A DNA stretch of 64,000 nt, taken from contig NZ_CP179727.1 in assembly GCF_047425875.1 (NCBI RefSeq), forward strand, positions 372,001 through 436,000, given 5' to 3'. Source of the stretch: Macrococcoides animalis (GTDB lineage Bacteria > Bacillota > Bacilli > Staphylococcales > Staphylococcaceae). The notes beneath the pieces are model-generated. The model worked only from the letters and a program-made list of their open reading frames with translations, was not told where the DNA came from and made no database searches. This document shows, one piece after another, positions 1 through 9,379 of this stretch. The translations under genes were made by a program, and so were the position numbers. Each line of letters opens with the position of its first letter. The first letter of the stretch is position 1.

Positions 1-27
1 ATTTAAATGTGTGATTTCGATTTATTA

Positions 28-56
28 TTGTTATTTTCCATAAATAGCTATATAAT
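28..56 (+). promoter_or_regulatory. Promoter of the LCP gene
   Basis: A sigma-A-type promoter: TTGTTA at 28-33, a 17-bp spacer, and TATAAT at 51-56. It lies about 37 bp before the start codon, with the ribosome binding site AAGGAG at 81-86. Confidence 0.6.
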
Positions 57-93
57 TTAATAGTTTATAAATCTAAATTACAAGGAGCACAAT

Positions 94-1515
94 ATGAATA
101 AGATTTTCAGAACAATATTAATCTTACTCTCATTAAGTTTAGTCATTGTACCTGTGTCATATGCTGCATATCTATATACAACTACAAAAGGTGCAATTGA
201 TTTATCATTTAGTAAAAACACAGATAAATCTAATCTGAGAGATAAGGCAGTTGATCCGTCTATGGATCATATTTCTATTTTATTCTTAGGAATAGATGAT
301 AGTATTTCGAGAAGAGAAAATGGTCAAAAAGCATCTGAAGCAAGAACAGATGCAATGATATTAGCAACGTTTAATCGAAGTAATAAAAAAATTAGACTTG
401 TGAGTATCCCTAGAGACACACTTGCATATATACCTTCAATTAAAAAATATGATAAAATCACGCATGCTCATGCTGAAGGTGGTCCGGAAAGTTCAATGCA
501 TGCAGTTGAAAACATTTTCAATGTTCCTGTTGATTATTATGCACGTGTTAATATGCAGGCATTCGTTGATATCGTAGATGAACTTGGTGGAATTGAATTC
601 GACGTACCTTTTGATATCAATGAACCAACGAAGCTAGATAAAGGCCGTATAAAAGTTAAAGAAGGTAAACAATTGATTAATGGTGATGAAGCCTTGGCAC
701 TCGTACGCAGTCGACATGTTGATACTGATTTAGGACGCGGTAAACGTCAAATGGAAATGATTGAAGCAATTATTAAAAAGGCAAAAGATTCAAATTCAAT
801 TTCAAAGTTAGACGAGTTAGTTGAAATCGTAGGTAACAATGCTAAACACAATCTTACATTCGATAATATTACCTCAATAGCATCATATTACACATCAAAT
901 GATGTTGATTTTGAGCAAATGCAATTAAAGGGTACTGATTACATGTACAATGGCGTTTACTACTATAATCCAGTATTTGATCACATATATAAAATTTCAA
1001 AATTATTAAGAAAAGATTTAAATTTACCTAAAGAAAAACGCTCATCATTATTAGATTACAAAATTATTGCTTTAAAGGGTGATTTAATTCCATTAGAAAA
1101 AATAGATCTTGATCAAATTGAAAAAGACTTTAAACAGTTAATGAAGGATAAGAAAAAAGCAAAGAAAACAAAAAAGAATATCAAATCTAAAGAAAAGTCA
1201 GATTCTATTCATCAAGAAAATACTGAACAAGTACCTAAACAACCAGTGCCTGCTCCAACTGAGCAGTCCCCAACACCTACACCGGCCACTGAACAAGTAC
1301 CAGTGCCAGAGCAAGTTGAAACTGAATCACCTGTCAATAATACACCAGAACCACCGGCAAACTTTGAGCAAGCACCCGTCAACAATGATGCAACTAATAA
1401 TAATGTAAATATCAATTCAGCTAATACAAATAACACTCAAAACTTTACGACGTCTCGTACCGTCCCTGCTCAATCATCTGTTCTAAATAATGAAACAGTT
1501 GTAAATCAACAATAA
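94..1515 (+). CDS. lcpB: LytR-CpsA-Psr (LCP) family wall-polymer ligase
   Basis: LCP enzymes transfer undecaprenyl-linked polymers such as wall teichoic acid to peptidoglycan on the outer membrane face. Residues 7-25 form an N-terminal signal anchor. The LCP domain spans about residues 55-215 and shows LFLGIDD, the arginine-aspartate motif ARTDAMILA and SIPRDT, all typical of the pyrophosphate-lipid site. Residues 340-375 are Lys-rich, followed by a long Pro/Thr/Gln/Asn-rich tail that probably lies in the wall. The gene stands two genes before atl, as LcpB (SA0908) does in S. aureus, so I use that symbol; which LCP paralogue it matches is inferred from gene order. The start has AAGGAG seven bases upstream. 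Confidence 0.85.
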   Translation: MNKIFRTILILLSLSLVIVPVSYAAYLYTTTKGAIDLSFSKNTDKSNLRDKAVDPSMDHISILFLGIDDSISRRENGQKASEARTDAMILATFNRSNKKIRLVSIPRDTLAYIPSIKKYDKITHAHAEGGPESSMHAVENIFNVPVDYYARVNMQAFVDIVDELGGIEFDVPFDINEPTKLDKGRIKVKEGKQLINGDEALALVRSRHVDTDLGRGKRQMEMIEAIIKKAKDSNSISKLDELVEIVGNNAKHNLTFDNITSIASYYTSNDVDFEQMQLKGTDYMYNGVYYYNPVFDHIYKISKLLRKDLNLPKEKRSSLLDYKIIALKGDLIPLEKIDLDQIEKDFKQLMKDKKKAKKTKKNIKSKEKSDSIHQENTEQVPKQPVPAPTEQSPTPTPATEQVPVPEQVETESPVNNTPEPPANFEQAPVNNDATNNNVNINSANTNNTQNFTTSRTVPAQSSVLNNETVVNQQ

Positions 1516-1531
1516 ATAGGAGTGAAGCGTT

Positions 1532-2002
1532 ATGACAACACGTAAAACATATGAGAAATACGAACACATAAATAAAATGTTTGATAAGATGCATGATATG
1601 ATAATCTCACCAAGAGATGTCTCACATTTACGTAAACATTTCTTTTATCTCAATGAATATCATCAACAAAATTATGAAGCATTACTGATTTATTATACAG
1701 ATGCTGATAAAAATCCGTTAACTGACGGTGCCTGTTATATTCTCGCTATACCTGAGATATTTAATAACATAAATGTATTTGATTACGAAGTCCCATTAGA
1801 CTTCGTTTTCGATGGTGAAAAATTAAGCCATACGTTTACAAATTTAAATGTTTTTTATCAATATTTGATTGCTGCAGTATTAGAAGTATCAGATATTCAA
1901 ATATTCACTCCGTCAGGTTATTCAATGGGTATGAACCACTGGGATCTTACTCAAATGCAACTATTTTGGCAATATACAGCAATAATTAAAATGCATAATT
2001 GA
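1532..2002 (+). CDS. Conserved protein of unknown function between lcpB and atl
   Basis: I do not recognise a domain in this 156-aa protein. It has no signal peptide or membrane segment and is rich in aromatic residues (many Tyr and Phe), which suggests a small cytosolic globular fold. It follows lcpB by 16 bp with its own ribosome binding site (AGGAG), so the two are probably cotranscribed, and a strong terminator follows its stop. S. aureus also has a small hypothetical gene at this position, as I recall, so it may be a conserved partner of the wall genes. No function should be assigned. Confidence 0.75.
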   Translation: MTTRKTYEKYEHINKMFDKMHDMIISPRDVSHLRKHFFYLNEYHQQNYEALLIYYTDADKNPLTDGACYILAIPEIFNNINVFDYEVPLDFVFDGEKLSHTFTNLNVFYQYLIAAVLEVSDIQIFTPSGYSMGMNHWDLTQMQLFWQYTAIIKMHN

Positions 2003-2016
2003 TTTATAAATCATAA

Positions 2017-2060
2017 AAAGCACCATCAATTTCGATATATAAATTGATGGTGCTTTTTTT
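2017..2060 (+). terminator. Rho-independent terminator after the lcpB operon
   Basis: A perfect 16-bp or longer stem (AAGCACCATCAATTT and its complement) with an 8-nt loop is followed by a run of T. It separates the lcpB unit from atl. Confidence 0.85.
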
Positions 2061-2202
2061 ATTTACTTTCAATCAATTTAATGAATATTTATGACCCTAT
2101 TGAAAATGCCTGAAATACAGTAAAAATCTAGTGCATTTTAAAATTTACTTTATGAATTTATTGTTTCATATATTAAAGTAATATTACAATTCAATTCCTT
2201 TA

Positions 2203-2231
2203 TATACTTAATGAATAAATGTACTTATAAT
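2203..2231 (+). promoter_or_regulatory. Probable atl promoter
   Basis: TATAAT at 2226-2231 is a perfect -10 box placed 44 bp before the atl start. The -35 position (TATACT, 2203-2208) is poor, so activation or an alternative -35 is possible. The stretch 2061-2200 shows nothing else I can name. Confidence 0.45.
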
Positions 2232-2275
2232 AGAAGAGAATGAAATTATGAATTAAATTGAGAAAGGAAGTACAC

Positions 2276-5200
2276 ATGGATAATAAATTTTATTACAAGA
2301 CTCCTGCATTAATGTTAATGATGTTCGCTGGAACAACTACCGCTGCTTATGCCGCAGAACAAGAGGAAGTAAAGCCTCAAACAATTGAAAAGACAGATAA
2401 TGATGCAACTAATAATGAAGTCACGAACGAAACTTCTACTGAATCTAAAACACAAAGTCTTAATGTTATTGCAAAAAATGATTTATCAAATCCAAAATCT
2501 ATCACTGAACAATATTCTTTATCTCAAGTAAAAAATAATATCAATCCTGAGTCTAATGCAATTCCAACAACTGAAGCTCCTACTACAGAAGATAATTCAG
2601 TGGAAACTGCAACTGATGTTCCTTCTACAGAAACTAAGTCTGTAGAAACTGCAACTGATGTTCCTTCTACAGAAACTAAGTCTGTAGAAACTGCAACTGA
2701 TGTTCCTTCTACAGAAACTAAGTCTGTAGAAACTGCAACTGATGCTCCTGCTACAGAAACTAAGTCTGTAGAAACTGCAACTGAAGCTCCTGCTACAGAA
2801 GATAATTCTTTAGAAACTGTAACTGAAGCTCCTGCTACAGAAACTAAGTCTGTAGAAACTGCAACTGATGTTCCTTCTACAGAAACTAAGTCTGTAGAAA
2901 CTGCAACTGATGTTCCTTCTACAGAAGATAAATCTGTGGAAACTGCAACTGTTGTTCCTTCTCCGGAAACTAAGTCTGTAGAAATAACTACTGAAGTTCC
3001 TTCAGAAGATAAATCTGTGGAAGCAACAGCTAAAAAGAAATCTATCTTGAATACAGCTAGAGTACGTAAGTTAGGTTCTTCAACAAAATCAAAAAATATA
3101 GACACTATGTCTGTTAATGAAGTTATTAAATACAATAACTGGTCAGTACCTGTCTATGAAAAGAGTTTCTTTGATTCACCGAAAATTGCATATCGCAATG
3201 GCGTTGCAAAACCTGAGGGTATAGTAGCACATGAAACTGCAAATCCCACTTCAAAAATTGATGGTGAGATTGCTTACATGAAACGCAATTATAACAATGC
3301 TTTTGTTCATGCATTCATTGATGATCAACGTATTGTAGAAGTAGCGGATACCGACTATATTTCTTGGGGTGCTGGACCAGCTGCAAATCCTCGTTATATC
3401 AATGTTGAGTTAGTCCGTGTTCATGGTAAAGAAGCTTTCAGTCGCTCAATCAACAACTATGCTGATTACTTTGCAACTAACCTCCTATATTACGGTTTAC
3501 CTTTAGACAATGCACATTACGATGGTAATGGTACTGTTTGGAATCATAAAGCTGTGTCTAACTTCTTAGGAGGTACTGACCATACAGACCCTATCGGTTG
3601 GTTTCAGCAAAATAACTATACGTTTGATGACTTTTATAACTTAGTATCAGAAAAATATAACTACAAATTAAATGGTACAGTTCCCGTAACTCCGGCACCT
3701 GCACCAGGTAATACACCACCGAAAGTTACACCAACAGTTCCCGCTACCGGTAAAGTAGTTACGTCAAATGAACGCCGTGTAGCAAAGATAAAATGGACAA
3801 ATACAAATGTTTACACATCAGTATCAAACAATCCAACTTCTAAAGCTGGATCTAAAGCAAACACAACATTCTATGTAAATAAGAAAGCTGTATTAGATGG
3901 CGTTACTTATTACTCGCTAACAGATAACAATAAAACACCTCGTGGATGGGTTAAAGCTAAAGATACGAAATCGTTCTCTATTACTCCTGAATCTAAAACA
4001 TCAAAACGATTCACTGTAAAAAGTACTGCAAAAAGTATGTATTCGACTCCTTGGGGAAGTTCAAAACAAGTTGTAGGGAGCTTAAAGCCATTCTCAGGTA
4101 AAGAGTTTAAAGCATCTAAATTTGTTAAAGTTGGACAAACATCATACTATTTCGGTACCGTAAATGCGTTAACTGGCTGGGTTAACTTAAACCACATTAC
4201 ATTAAAAACAAAAGCTAAAGCACCAATAAAAATTACTGACATGAAAAACGTTAGTTTAATCGGGCGTACAGATGCAAAGAATGCTGTGTTATATACAAAT
4301 ATTCAATCTACTAAAAAGGCTAAAACAAAGCCTGTTGATATGCAGCTTTATATCAACAAAGAAGCTAAAAAGAATAACACAAAATATTACTCTGTAGCCG
4401 ATCCTAAAAACAAATTTTTAGGATGGATCAGTGATACATTTATTAAAGAAAAACCGTATAAAACTGTTTCTTGGACGAAAGTTCCATACACAGTTAAGAA
4501 AACAACTGGTTATATCTACTCTATTCCTGGTGGTTCTAGGGCACAACGTGTGAAAAAGTTAAGTGATTTACCATCTAAGACTGTTCAAGTAATTAGAACT
4601 GATAAAGTTGGTAATGCATTATGGCACAAAGTATTGTTAGAAGATAATACAACCGGCTATGTCCCTGATAGCTACTTATTTTCACAAAATATCGTGAAAT
4701 TGAAAGCTCCTGAAAGTTTAGATGTTGCAGTTGCTAAGCAATCTCGCTTAAAAAATTATGAACGTAATACTGGACCAAAAGTTGTATTCTCTACACCAGA
4801 GAGAGCATATAATGAACGTTTGGCTAAAGATTATGAAATTAAAGCAAATATGGATACAAAAAATGCTATGAACGATGCTGAATTAAAGTACCAATTCTTA
4901 GATTTAGGACAAGCTGAAGGTATTTCTGCTAAACAATTAAACAAACTATTAGTAGGTAAAGGTGTATTAGAAAACCAAGGTGCCGCATTTGCAGCAGCTG
5001 CTAAACAATTAAAGATTAATGAAATTTACCTCATTGCCCATGCTTTCTTAGAAACAGGTAATGGTACAAGTCGTTTATCTAATGGCTTAGGTATCAGTAA
5101 TGACAATAAAAAAATCATTGATAATGCTAGCAAAAAATATTACAACATGTTTGGTACGAAAGCAACAGATAATAATGTTGAATTAGGTGGTATCGCATAC

Positions 5201-5446
5201 GCAAAACAAAACGGCTGGGATTCTGCATCAAAAGCAATTATTGGAGGCGCTAAATATGTACGTGAAGCATATATAGATAAGGGACAACGTACACTTCACC
5301 AAATGCGTTGGAATCCAGAGAATACAGCAACACATCAATATGCGACGGATGTCCGTTGGGCACAAAAAAATGCAACAACAATTGCACGTTTATACAAAAC
5401 TCTTGGTCTAGATGGATTAAATTACATCGTTCATGAATATATTTAG
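2276..5446 (+). CDS. atl: Bifunctional autolysin Atl (amidase and glucosaminidase)
   Basis: This major murein hydrolase, 1056 aa, cleaves the MurNAc-Ala amide and GlcNAc-MurNAc bonds for daughter-cell separation. Order: signal peptide (residues 1-27, ending AYA); propeptide with ten 14-aa Thr/Glu/Val repeats (108-246); N-acetylmuramoyl-L-alanine amidase (about 276-462) with zinc ligands in IVAHETAN and GTDHTDP; Pro-rich linker; four GW-type wall/LTA-binding modules (about 498-805); and glucosaminidase (about 840-1056) with the catalytic Glu in AHAFLETGNGTS. The architecture equals S. aureus Atl, though somewhat shorter. I chose ATG 2276, eight bases after AAAGGAAG; the upstream in-frame TTG at 2258 precedes this site. 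Proteolytic release of the two enzymes is inferred from the family. Confidence 0.95.
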   Translation: MDNKFYYKTPALMLMMFAGTTTAAYAAEQEEVKPQTIEKTDNDATNNEVTNETSTESKTQSLNVIAKNDLSNPKSITEQYSLSQVKNNINPESNAIPTTEAPTTEDNSVETATDVPSTETKSVETATDVPSTETKSVETATDVPSTETKSVETATDAPATETKSVETATEAPATEDNSLETVTEAPATETKSVETATDVPSTETKSVETATDVPSTEDKSVETATVVPSPETKSVEITTEVPSEDKSVEATAKKKSILNTARVRKLGSSTKSKNIDTMSVNEVIKYNNWSVPVYEKSFFDSPKIAYRNGVAKPEGIVAHETANPTSKIDGEIAYMKRNYNNAFVHAFIDDQRIVEVADTDYISWGAGPAANPRYINVELVRVHGKEAFSRSINNYADYFATNLLYYGLPLDNAHYDGNGTVWNHKAVSNFLGGTDHTDPIGWFQQNNYTFDDFYNLVSEKYNYKLNGTVPVTPAPAPGNTPPKVTPTVPATGKVVTSNERRVAKIKWTNTNVYTSVSNNPTSKAGSKANTTFYVNKKAVLDGVTYYSLTDNNKTPRGWVKAKDTKSFSITPESKTSKRFTVKSTAKSMYSTPWGSSKQVVGSLKPFSGKEFKASKFVKVGQTSYYFGTVNALTGWVNLNHITLKTKAKAPIKITDMKNVSLIGRTDAKNAVLYTNIQSTKKAKTKPVDMQLYINKEAKKNNTKYYSVADPKNKFLGWISDTFIKEKPYKTVSWTKVPYTVKKTTGYIYSIPGGSRAQRVKKLSDLPSKTVQVIRTDKVGNALWHKVLLEDNTTGYVPDSYLFSQNIVKLKAPESLDVAVAKQSRLKNYERNTGPKVVFSTPERAYNERLAKDYEIKANMDTKNAMNDAELKYQFLDLGQAEGISAKQLNKLLVGKGVLENQGAAFAAAAKQLKINEIYLIAHAFLETGNGTSRLSNGLGISNDNKKIIDNASKKYYNMFGTKATDNNVELGGIAYAKQNGWDSASKAIIGGAKYVREAYIDKGQRTLHQMRWNPENTATHQYATDVRWAQKNATTIARLYKTLGLDGLNYIVHEYI
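2597..3013 (+). repeat. 42-bp coding tandem repeat in the Atl propeptide
   Basis: Ten units follow each other, nine of 42 bp and the last of 39 bp, each encoding variants of SVETATDVPSTETK. Units 1-3, 7 and 8 are almost identical in DNA. Variant units carry APATE, EDN or EDK. Such an array is prone to copy-number change by slippage or recombination. Confidence 0.95.
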
Positions 5447-5454
5447 TAATAAAA

Positions 5455-5490
5455 AAATAACCTTTCTTTTAAAAAGAAGGGTTATTTTTT
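5455..5490 (+). terminator. Terminator after atl
   Basis: A stem of AATAACCTTTCTT with its near-complement, a short AT loop and a TTTTTT tail, just after the atl stop. The A-rich 5' side may let it also serve the converging MarR gene. Confidence 0.7.
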
Positions 5491-5549
5491 ATGATTTTAG
5501 GATATATAAGGATTAAACTGATGATTATTTTCGATACTAATAGATTATT

Positions 5550-5996
5550 TTAAAATCTAAATGGATCTCTTAAAGCAAATGATTGATATATCTTCTCTAA
5601 AAGTTCAATCAATTGTTCTGATTCTGTAGAATTTAATTCACGCATAAAGCTACGAACAACTTTTGCTTTGATTTCTTCAGCTCGTTCTAAAGCTTTTTCA
5701 CCTTGTTCAGTTGCTATTAGTACAGTAGAACGAAGGTCATAAATACTTTGTTCTTTTCTGATGAAACCATTATCTACCATTTTTTTTATAGCTCTAGATA
5801 CTGCAGTTTGTTCTTTATTTAGTTTATAAATTAATTTTTTTTGCGTCATGTTTTCTTCGCCAACGATAAGTTCTAGCATATATAATTGTTCGCGTGTAAG
5901 CGTAACATCAGTTAATTCAGCTGAAGCAATTTCATCAATTTTAGAATCCATAAAGTAAATTAATTGTCCAAATCTCTTAAGTCGCTTTTCATCCAT
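5550..5996 (-). CDS. MarR/SarA-type transcriptional regulator beside atl
   Basis: A 148-aa winged-helix regulator of the MarR family. The helix-turn-helix and wing lie at about residues 50-105 (LTREQLYMLELI, QKKLIYKLNKEQTAVSRAIKK, then the basic wing with DLRSTVLIATEQGEKAL). It converges on atl and lies in the position of the S. aureus regulator described as AtlR, a repressor of atl, so control of autolysin is a plausible role inferred from position. It is transcribed divergently from the acyltransferase gene and could control that too. There are no cysteines of the MgrA/SarZ redox type. Confidence 0.8.
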   Translation of the reverse strand: MDEKRLKRFGQLIYFMDSKIDEIASAELTDVTLTREQLYMLELIVGEENMTQKKLIYKLNKEQTAVSRAIKKMVDNGFIRKEQSIYDLRSTVLIATEQGEKALERAEEIKAKVVRSFMRELNSTESEQLIELLEKIYQSFALRDPFRF

Positions 5997-6151
5997 GTTT
6001 TTGTCTCCCTACTTAATTTGTTATTTAGATTATAAGCCCAAAAATTTAGTTTAGCAACGATATATAATATTTTAACAAAAAATTGTAGGCTATTTATATT
6101 TTATAATAACATATTTACTATGTATTTTTTCGATATTTAAGGAGTATTTTT

Positions 6152-7141
6152 ATGAAAAAAGAACGAGATCATTATTTTGATAATGCACGATTTTTATTAA
6201 TTGTTTTAGTTGTATTTGGTCACCTTCTTCGATCATTTATTAATGAAAGCCATTTTTTTCAAGCGCTCTATATGTTTATATATAGTTTCCATATGCCAGC
6301 ATTTGTACTTATTTCTGGTTATTTCGCGAAAGGTATTCACAAACCAGGTTATATAATGAAAGTTACAAGGAAGTTATTACTGCCTTACATTATTTTTCAA
6401 AGTTTTTATGCTTTCTACTATTATTTTATAGATGATGTAAGTACTATCGACTTAAATCCATTTGATCCACAATGGGCAATGTGGTTCCTACTAAGTCTCT
6501 TTTCGTGGCAATTAATGTTATTTGTAATTAAAGACTATAATCCATGGGCTATGCTTGCTTGTGCGTTTATTTTAGGCATTGGCGTTGGATACTTTGAATT
6601 TATCAATAATACTTTAAGTTTATCACGTACCTTTGTATTTTTTCCTTTATTTTTAATTGGGTATTATGCTCAACCCGAACATTTTAAATATATTCGAAAT
6701 AAAAAATATGTTCCATTTTCTTTTATGATGCTAACTATTGTATTCATTTTCTACTTAGTGACCGATTTCAACTTCGAATGGTTATTTGGTAGTAAGCCAT
6801 ATGCTAAACTTGAGAATGATACATCTGATATATATAGTGGGGTTAAACGAGCAATTATTTACTTAATCATATTAATTAGCACGATAAGCTTTTTAAATTT
6901 AGTGCCTAATCGAAAGTTACCTCTAACATACATTGGTTCTAGAACAATGTTTATTTATCTGTTGCATGGATTATTTATCGGTTTATTTAGAGTAAATAAT
7001 TGGGGGAAATATTTTAATGATCATATCGCTTCGATACTCATATTCATGATATTAGTGACTATTTTCTTAGTCTACACATTAAGTATGAATGCTACTAAAA
7101 AAATAGCCTCCCCTATAGTTGAAATTAAAAAACCTCAGTAG
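6152..7141 (+). CDS. Acyltransferase 3 family membrane protein
   Basis: A 329-aa polytopic membrane protein with about ten helices. The N-terminal motif DNARFLLIVLVVFGHLLR contains the His typical of acyltransferase-3 enzymes that O-acetylate sugars or wall polymers, and SFHMPAFVLISGYFAKG is the second conserved motif. It lacks the extracellular SGNH domain of OatA, so it is the short form, often annotated as a fucose-4-O-acetylase-like protein. The substrate is unknown. Divergent placement from the MarR gene and closeness to atl suggest an envelope substrate; this is inference. The ribosome binding site is AAGGAG. Confidence 0.8.
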   Translation: MKKERDHYFDNARFLLIVLVVFGHLLRSFINESHFFQALYMFIYSFHMPAFVLISGYFAKGIHKPGYIMKVTRKLLLPYIIFQSFYAFYYYFIDDVSTIDLNPFDPQWAMWFLLSLFSWQLMLFVIKDYNPWAMLACAFILGIGVGYFEFINNTLSLSRTFVFFPLFLIGYYAQPEHFKYIRNKKYVPFSFMMLTIVFIFYLVTDFNFEWLFGSKPYAKLENDTSDIYSGVKRAIIYLIILISTISFLNLVPNRKLPLTYIGSRTMFIYLLHGLFIGLFRVNNWGKYFNDHIASILIFMILVTIFLVYTLSMNATKKIASPIVEIKKPQ

Positions 7142-7150
7142 AGGTTTTTT
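7127..7150. terminator. Terminator overlapping the acyltransferase stop
   Basis: AAAAAACCTC, the loop AGTA, then GAGGTTTTTT. The stop codon lies inside the hairpin. Confidence 0.75.
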
Positions 7151-7297
7151 AATTTTGTAAATTTAATATGAATTAATTTTATTTAATATTTTTTATTTGT
7201 GAAGAAATATGTATAATTGTTATTAGATGAGCATATATATGTCTGATATAAATATAATTACATATTGCTTTTCAAATATGATTTAAGGAGAAAATTT

Positions 7298-8881
7298 ATG
7301 CGTTTACTTTGGCAAACACCTGAAGATAGATTGTCACTTTTAAAAGACCTAGTTAAACACGACAGCATCACAAACACTGATGGTGAAGTTAACTTTCCTT
7401 TTTATATTAAACAGACACTTAAACAACTTGATTATTTTAGTGAACATGAATCTCATATTAAATTTATTGAAACGAGCGATCATAAAAATGCTGTAGCCGC
7501 AATGTATCGTTCACGTGCGACAGATGATACAGTAATAATAATGAGTCACTTTGATACAGTTGATGTCAATGACTATGGGCCATATGAAACACTAGCTTTT
7601 GATTGTGATGCATTAGGTAAAGTATACGAGGAAAATCTACCCGAATTTGATTCCTACCACCAAAATGATATTAAGTCTAGTAAATATTTATTTGGTCGGG
7701 GCGTCATGGATATGAAATCAGGTTTAATGATGCATTTAAGTATTTTAGAAAAGGCAATTCATGAAGCATGGCCAATTAACATTATTTTATTAACGGTTCC
7801 AGACGAAGAAGTCAATTCTTCAGGTATGCGTAGTGCAGTAACAGAACTTTCTGACTTTATCGAACAAGAAAACTTAAATTTATTACTTATAATGAATGGA
7901 GAATCTGCATTTAGTCAGGTTCCTCATGATGATAATTACTATATTTATAATGGAAGTATTGGAAAAGTGACGCCATCAGTCTTTGTATATGGTAAAGAAA
8001 CACATGTGGGCGAACCACTTAATGGCTTAAGTGCAACATATTTAATTAGCCGTATTAATTCTGAAATCGAATACAATTCTCAATTTATTGAACGCTTTAA
8101 AGATGAAGAAACTCCTTTACCCGTTAGTTTATATTTGAAAGATCTAAAAGAAGATTATAATGTTCAAACACCATTTATGGCGTCTAGTTATTATAATATC
8201 TTCTTATTTGAACAAAGTGCTGCACACGTATTTAAGCAGTTCAATCAAATCATTGAACGTACAATTTCAGAATGTACTCGTGATTTAAACCTAGTGTTTG
8301 AAGAACTGCCAAAGATTAATGTGATGACATACGAAGCATTAGTGAAATCCATGAAGAAAAAACATGGTCAATCTTTAATAGATGAAATTATTGATTCTGT
8401 AGATCAAGCAGATGATCGACTATATGCTCAAACGGTTATTAAAGAATTATTATTGCTAGATAATAGCAATGACTATACAGTTGTAACGTATTTAAGTGCA
8501 CCCTATTATCCTTCAGTAAATAGTGGACAGGAAAAGTTAATTAAATCGATTACAAAGTATACAATTAAACAAATGAAAAAACAGTTTAATCGTGAGACGA
8601 CAAAGATTTATTATTTTAATGGTATTTCCGATTTAAGTTACGTGAACTACACGCATGATGATAGCGATGCAAATATTTATACTAAAAACACCCCAGGTTT
8701 TGGTAAACATTATGATATTCCTTTTGCTGCAATGAAGAAATTAAATGCACCAGTTATAAATATCGGTGCTTTCGGTAAAGACGCTCATCAATTAACTGAA
8801 CGAATAGATATTAAAAGTGTGACTGAAGAAGTGCCATATGTATTAAATAAAATATTCCTTAAATTCTTTATTGAAGAATAG
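7298..8881 (+). CDS. M20-family peptidase, RocB-like
   Basis: A 527-aa zinc metallopeptidase-like hydrolase of the M20 family, most like the RocB group (arginine-utilisation protein of unknown reaction). Metal-site motifs are visible: MSHFDTVD (His and Asp), GRGVMDMKSG (bridging Asp), PDEEVNSSGM (Glu-Glu) and near the C-terminus FGKDAHQLTERI (His). The insertion between them is longer than in ArgE/DapE enzymes, which fits RocB. The start is ATG 7298 after AAGGAG; an earlier in-frame TTG at 7265 has no such site. It converges on comK with only 12 bp between the stops. The substrate is not known; a peptide or acyl-amino acid is likely. Confidence 0.8.
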   Translation: MRLLWQTPEDRLSLLKDLVKHDSITNTDGEVNFPFYIKQTLKQLDYFSEHESHIKFIETSDHKNAVAAMYRSRATDDTVIIMSHFDTVDVNDYGPYETLAFDCDALGKVYEENLPEFDSYHQNDIKSSKYLFGRGVMDMKSGLMMHLSILEKAIHEAWPINIILLTVPDEEVNSSGMRSAVTELSDFIEQENLNLLLIMNGESAFSQVPHDDNYYIYNGSIGKVTPSVFVYGKETHVGEPLNGLSATYLISRINSEIEYNSQFIERFKDEETPLPVSLYLKDLKEDYNVQTPFMASSYYNIFLFEQSAAHVFKQFNQIIERTISECTRDLNLVFEELPKINVMTYEALVKSMKKKHGQSLIDEIIDSVDQADDRLYAQTVIKELLLLDNSNDYTVVTYLSAPYYPSVNSGQEKLIKSITKYTIKQMKKQFNRETTKIYYFNGISDLSYVNYTHDDSDANIYTKNTPGFGKHYDIPFAAMKKLNAPVINIGAFGKDAHQLTERIDIKSVTEEVPYVLNKIFLKFFIEE

Positions 8882-8893
8882 AATAATAACTTT

Positions 8894-9379
8894 CTAATCT
8901 AGACGGTAGTTGCTTAAATGCAATTGCCGTTTTATTATTTTCATTTGCAAATCAGCTAATACTAAAGCTTTCTGATGTTGTTTTTGAATAAATGAAATAT
9001 GTTGAGGTATTTCTATACTTTCATTATTAACAAAATATATGATTGATTTCTCTTTATTTCCTTCAAAATGATAAATCATTTTTGGATTGATGTAGAGTTG
9101 AAAATGCGTTTTCTTTTGGTGTATCGGATAATATATCCATTCCAGTGATGCTTCAATCATAATTGGTAAGTGGTGTGCTTGTCCTGTTAAAATTTTAACA
9201 GACTGTTTACGCGTCTTAATATTACTACCAAAATACGTTAGTGTATCCTCTAGTAGCTTTTCTGGTCTTTCATCTACAATCCGATTCTCTTTTGTCAAAG
9301 TCATAATTTCAGTTTTACCTTCTAAAGAAGGTCGCTGGTAAATACACATATCTGTTGCACAAAGTGGCAGAGTTAACAT
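8894..9379 (-). CDS. comK: Competence transcription factor ComK
   Basis: ComK activates DNA-uptake genes (comG, comE, comF). This 161-aa protein shares with ComK proteins the segment YFVNNESIEIPQHISFIQKQ and preceding THFQLYINPKMIYHF, and sits where S. aureus comK sits (near htrA and a KtrB-type gene). It is shorter than B. subtilis ComK (192 aa), lacking part of the C-terminus, like many staphylococcal forms. ATG 9379 follows GAGGTGAT; the in-frame GTG at 9388 is part of that site. It is transcribed divergently from a small sigma-factor gene. In bacilli ComK is degraded through MecA-ClpCP, and a mecA gene lies at 40809-41477. Confidence 0.8.
   Translation of the reverse strand: MLTLPLCATDMCIYQRPSLEGKTEIMTLTKENRIVDERPEKLLEDTLTYFGSNIKTRKQSVKILTGQAHHLPIMIEASLEWIYYPIHQKKTHFQLYINPKMIYHFEGNKEKSIIYFVNNESIEIPQHISFIQKQHQKALVLADLQMKIIKRQLHLSNYRLD

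Noticed and set aside
1212..1436. Minus-strand frame in the 3' end of the LCP gene
   Set aside because: It overlaps the Pro/Thr-rich tail, is low in complexity and lacks a start signal.
2597..3013. Possible CRISPR-like array
   Set aside because: Units are contiguous 42-bp coding repeats without spacers and keep the Atl frame.
2524..3135. Long open frame on the minus strand across the Atl repeats
   Set aside because: It is the mirror of the 42-bp repeat; it has no ribosome binding site, and repeats without stops give such artefacts.
8894..8935. Inverted sequence near the comK stop as terminator
   Set aside because: The pairing is short and interrupted, with no T-run; it lies mostly in coding sequence.
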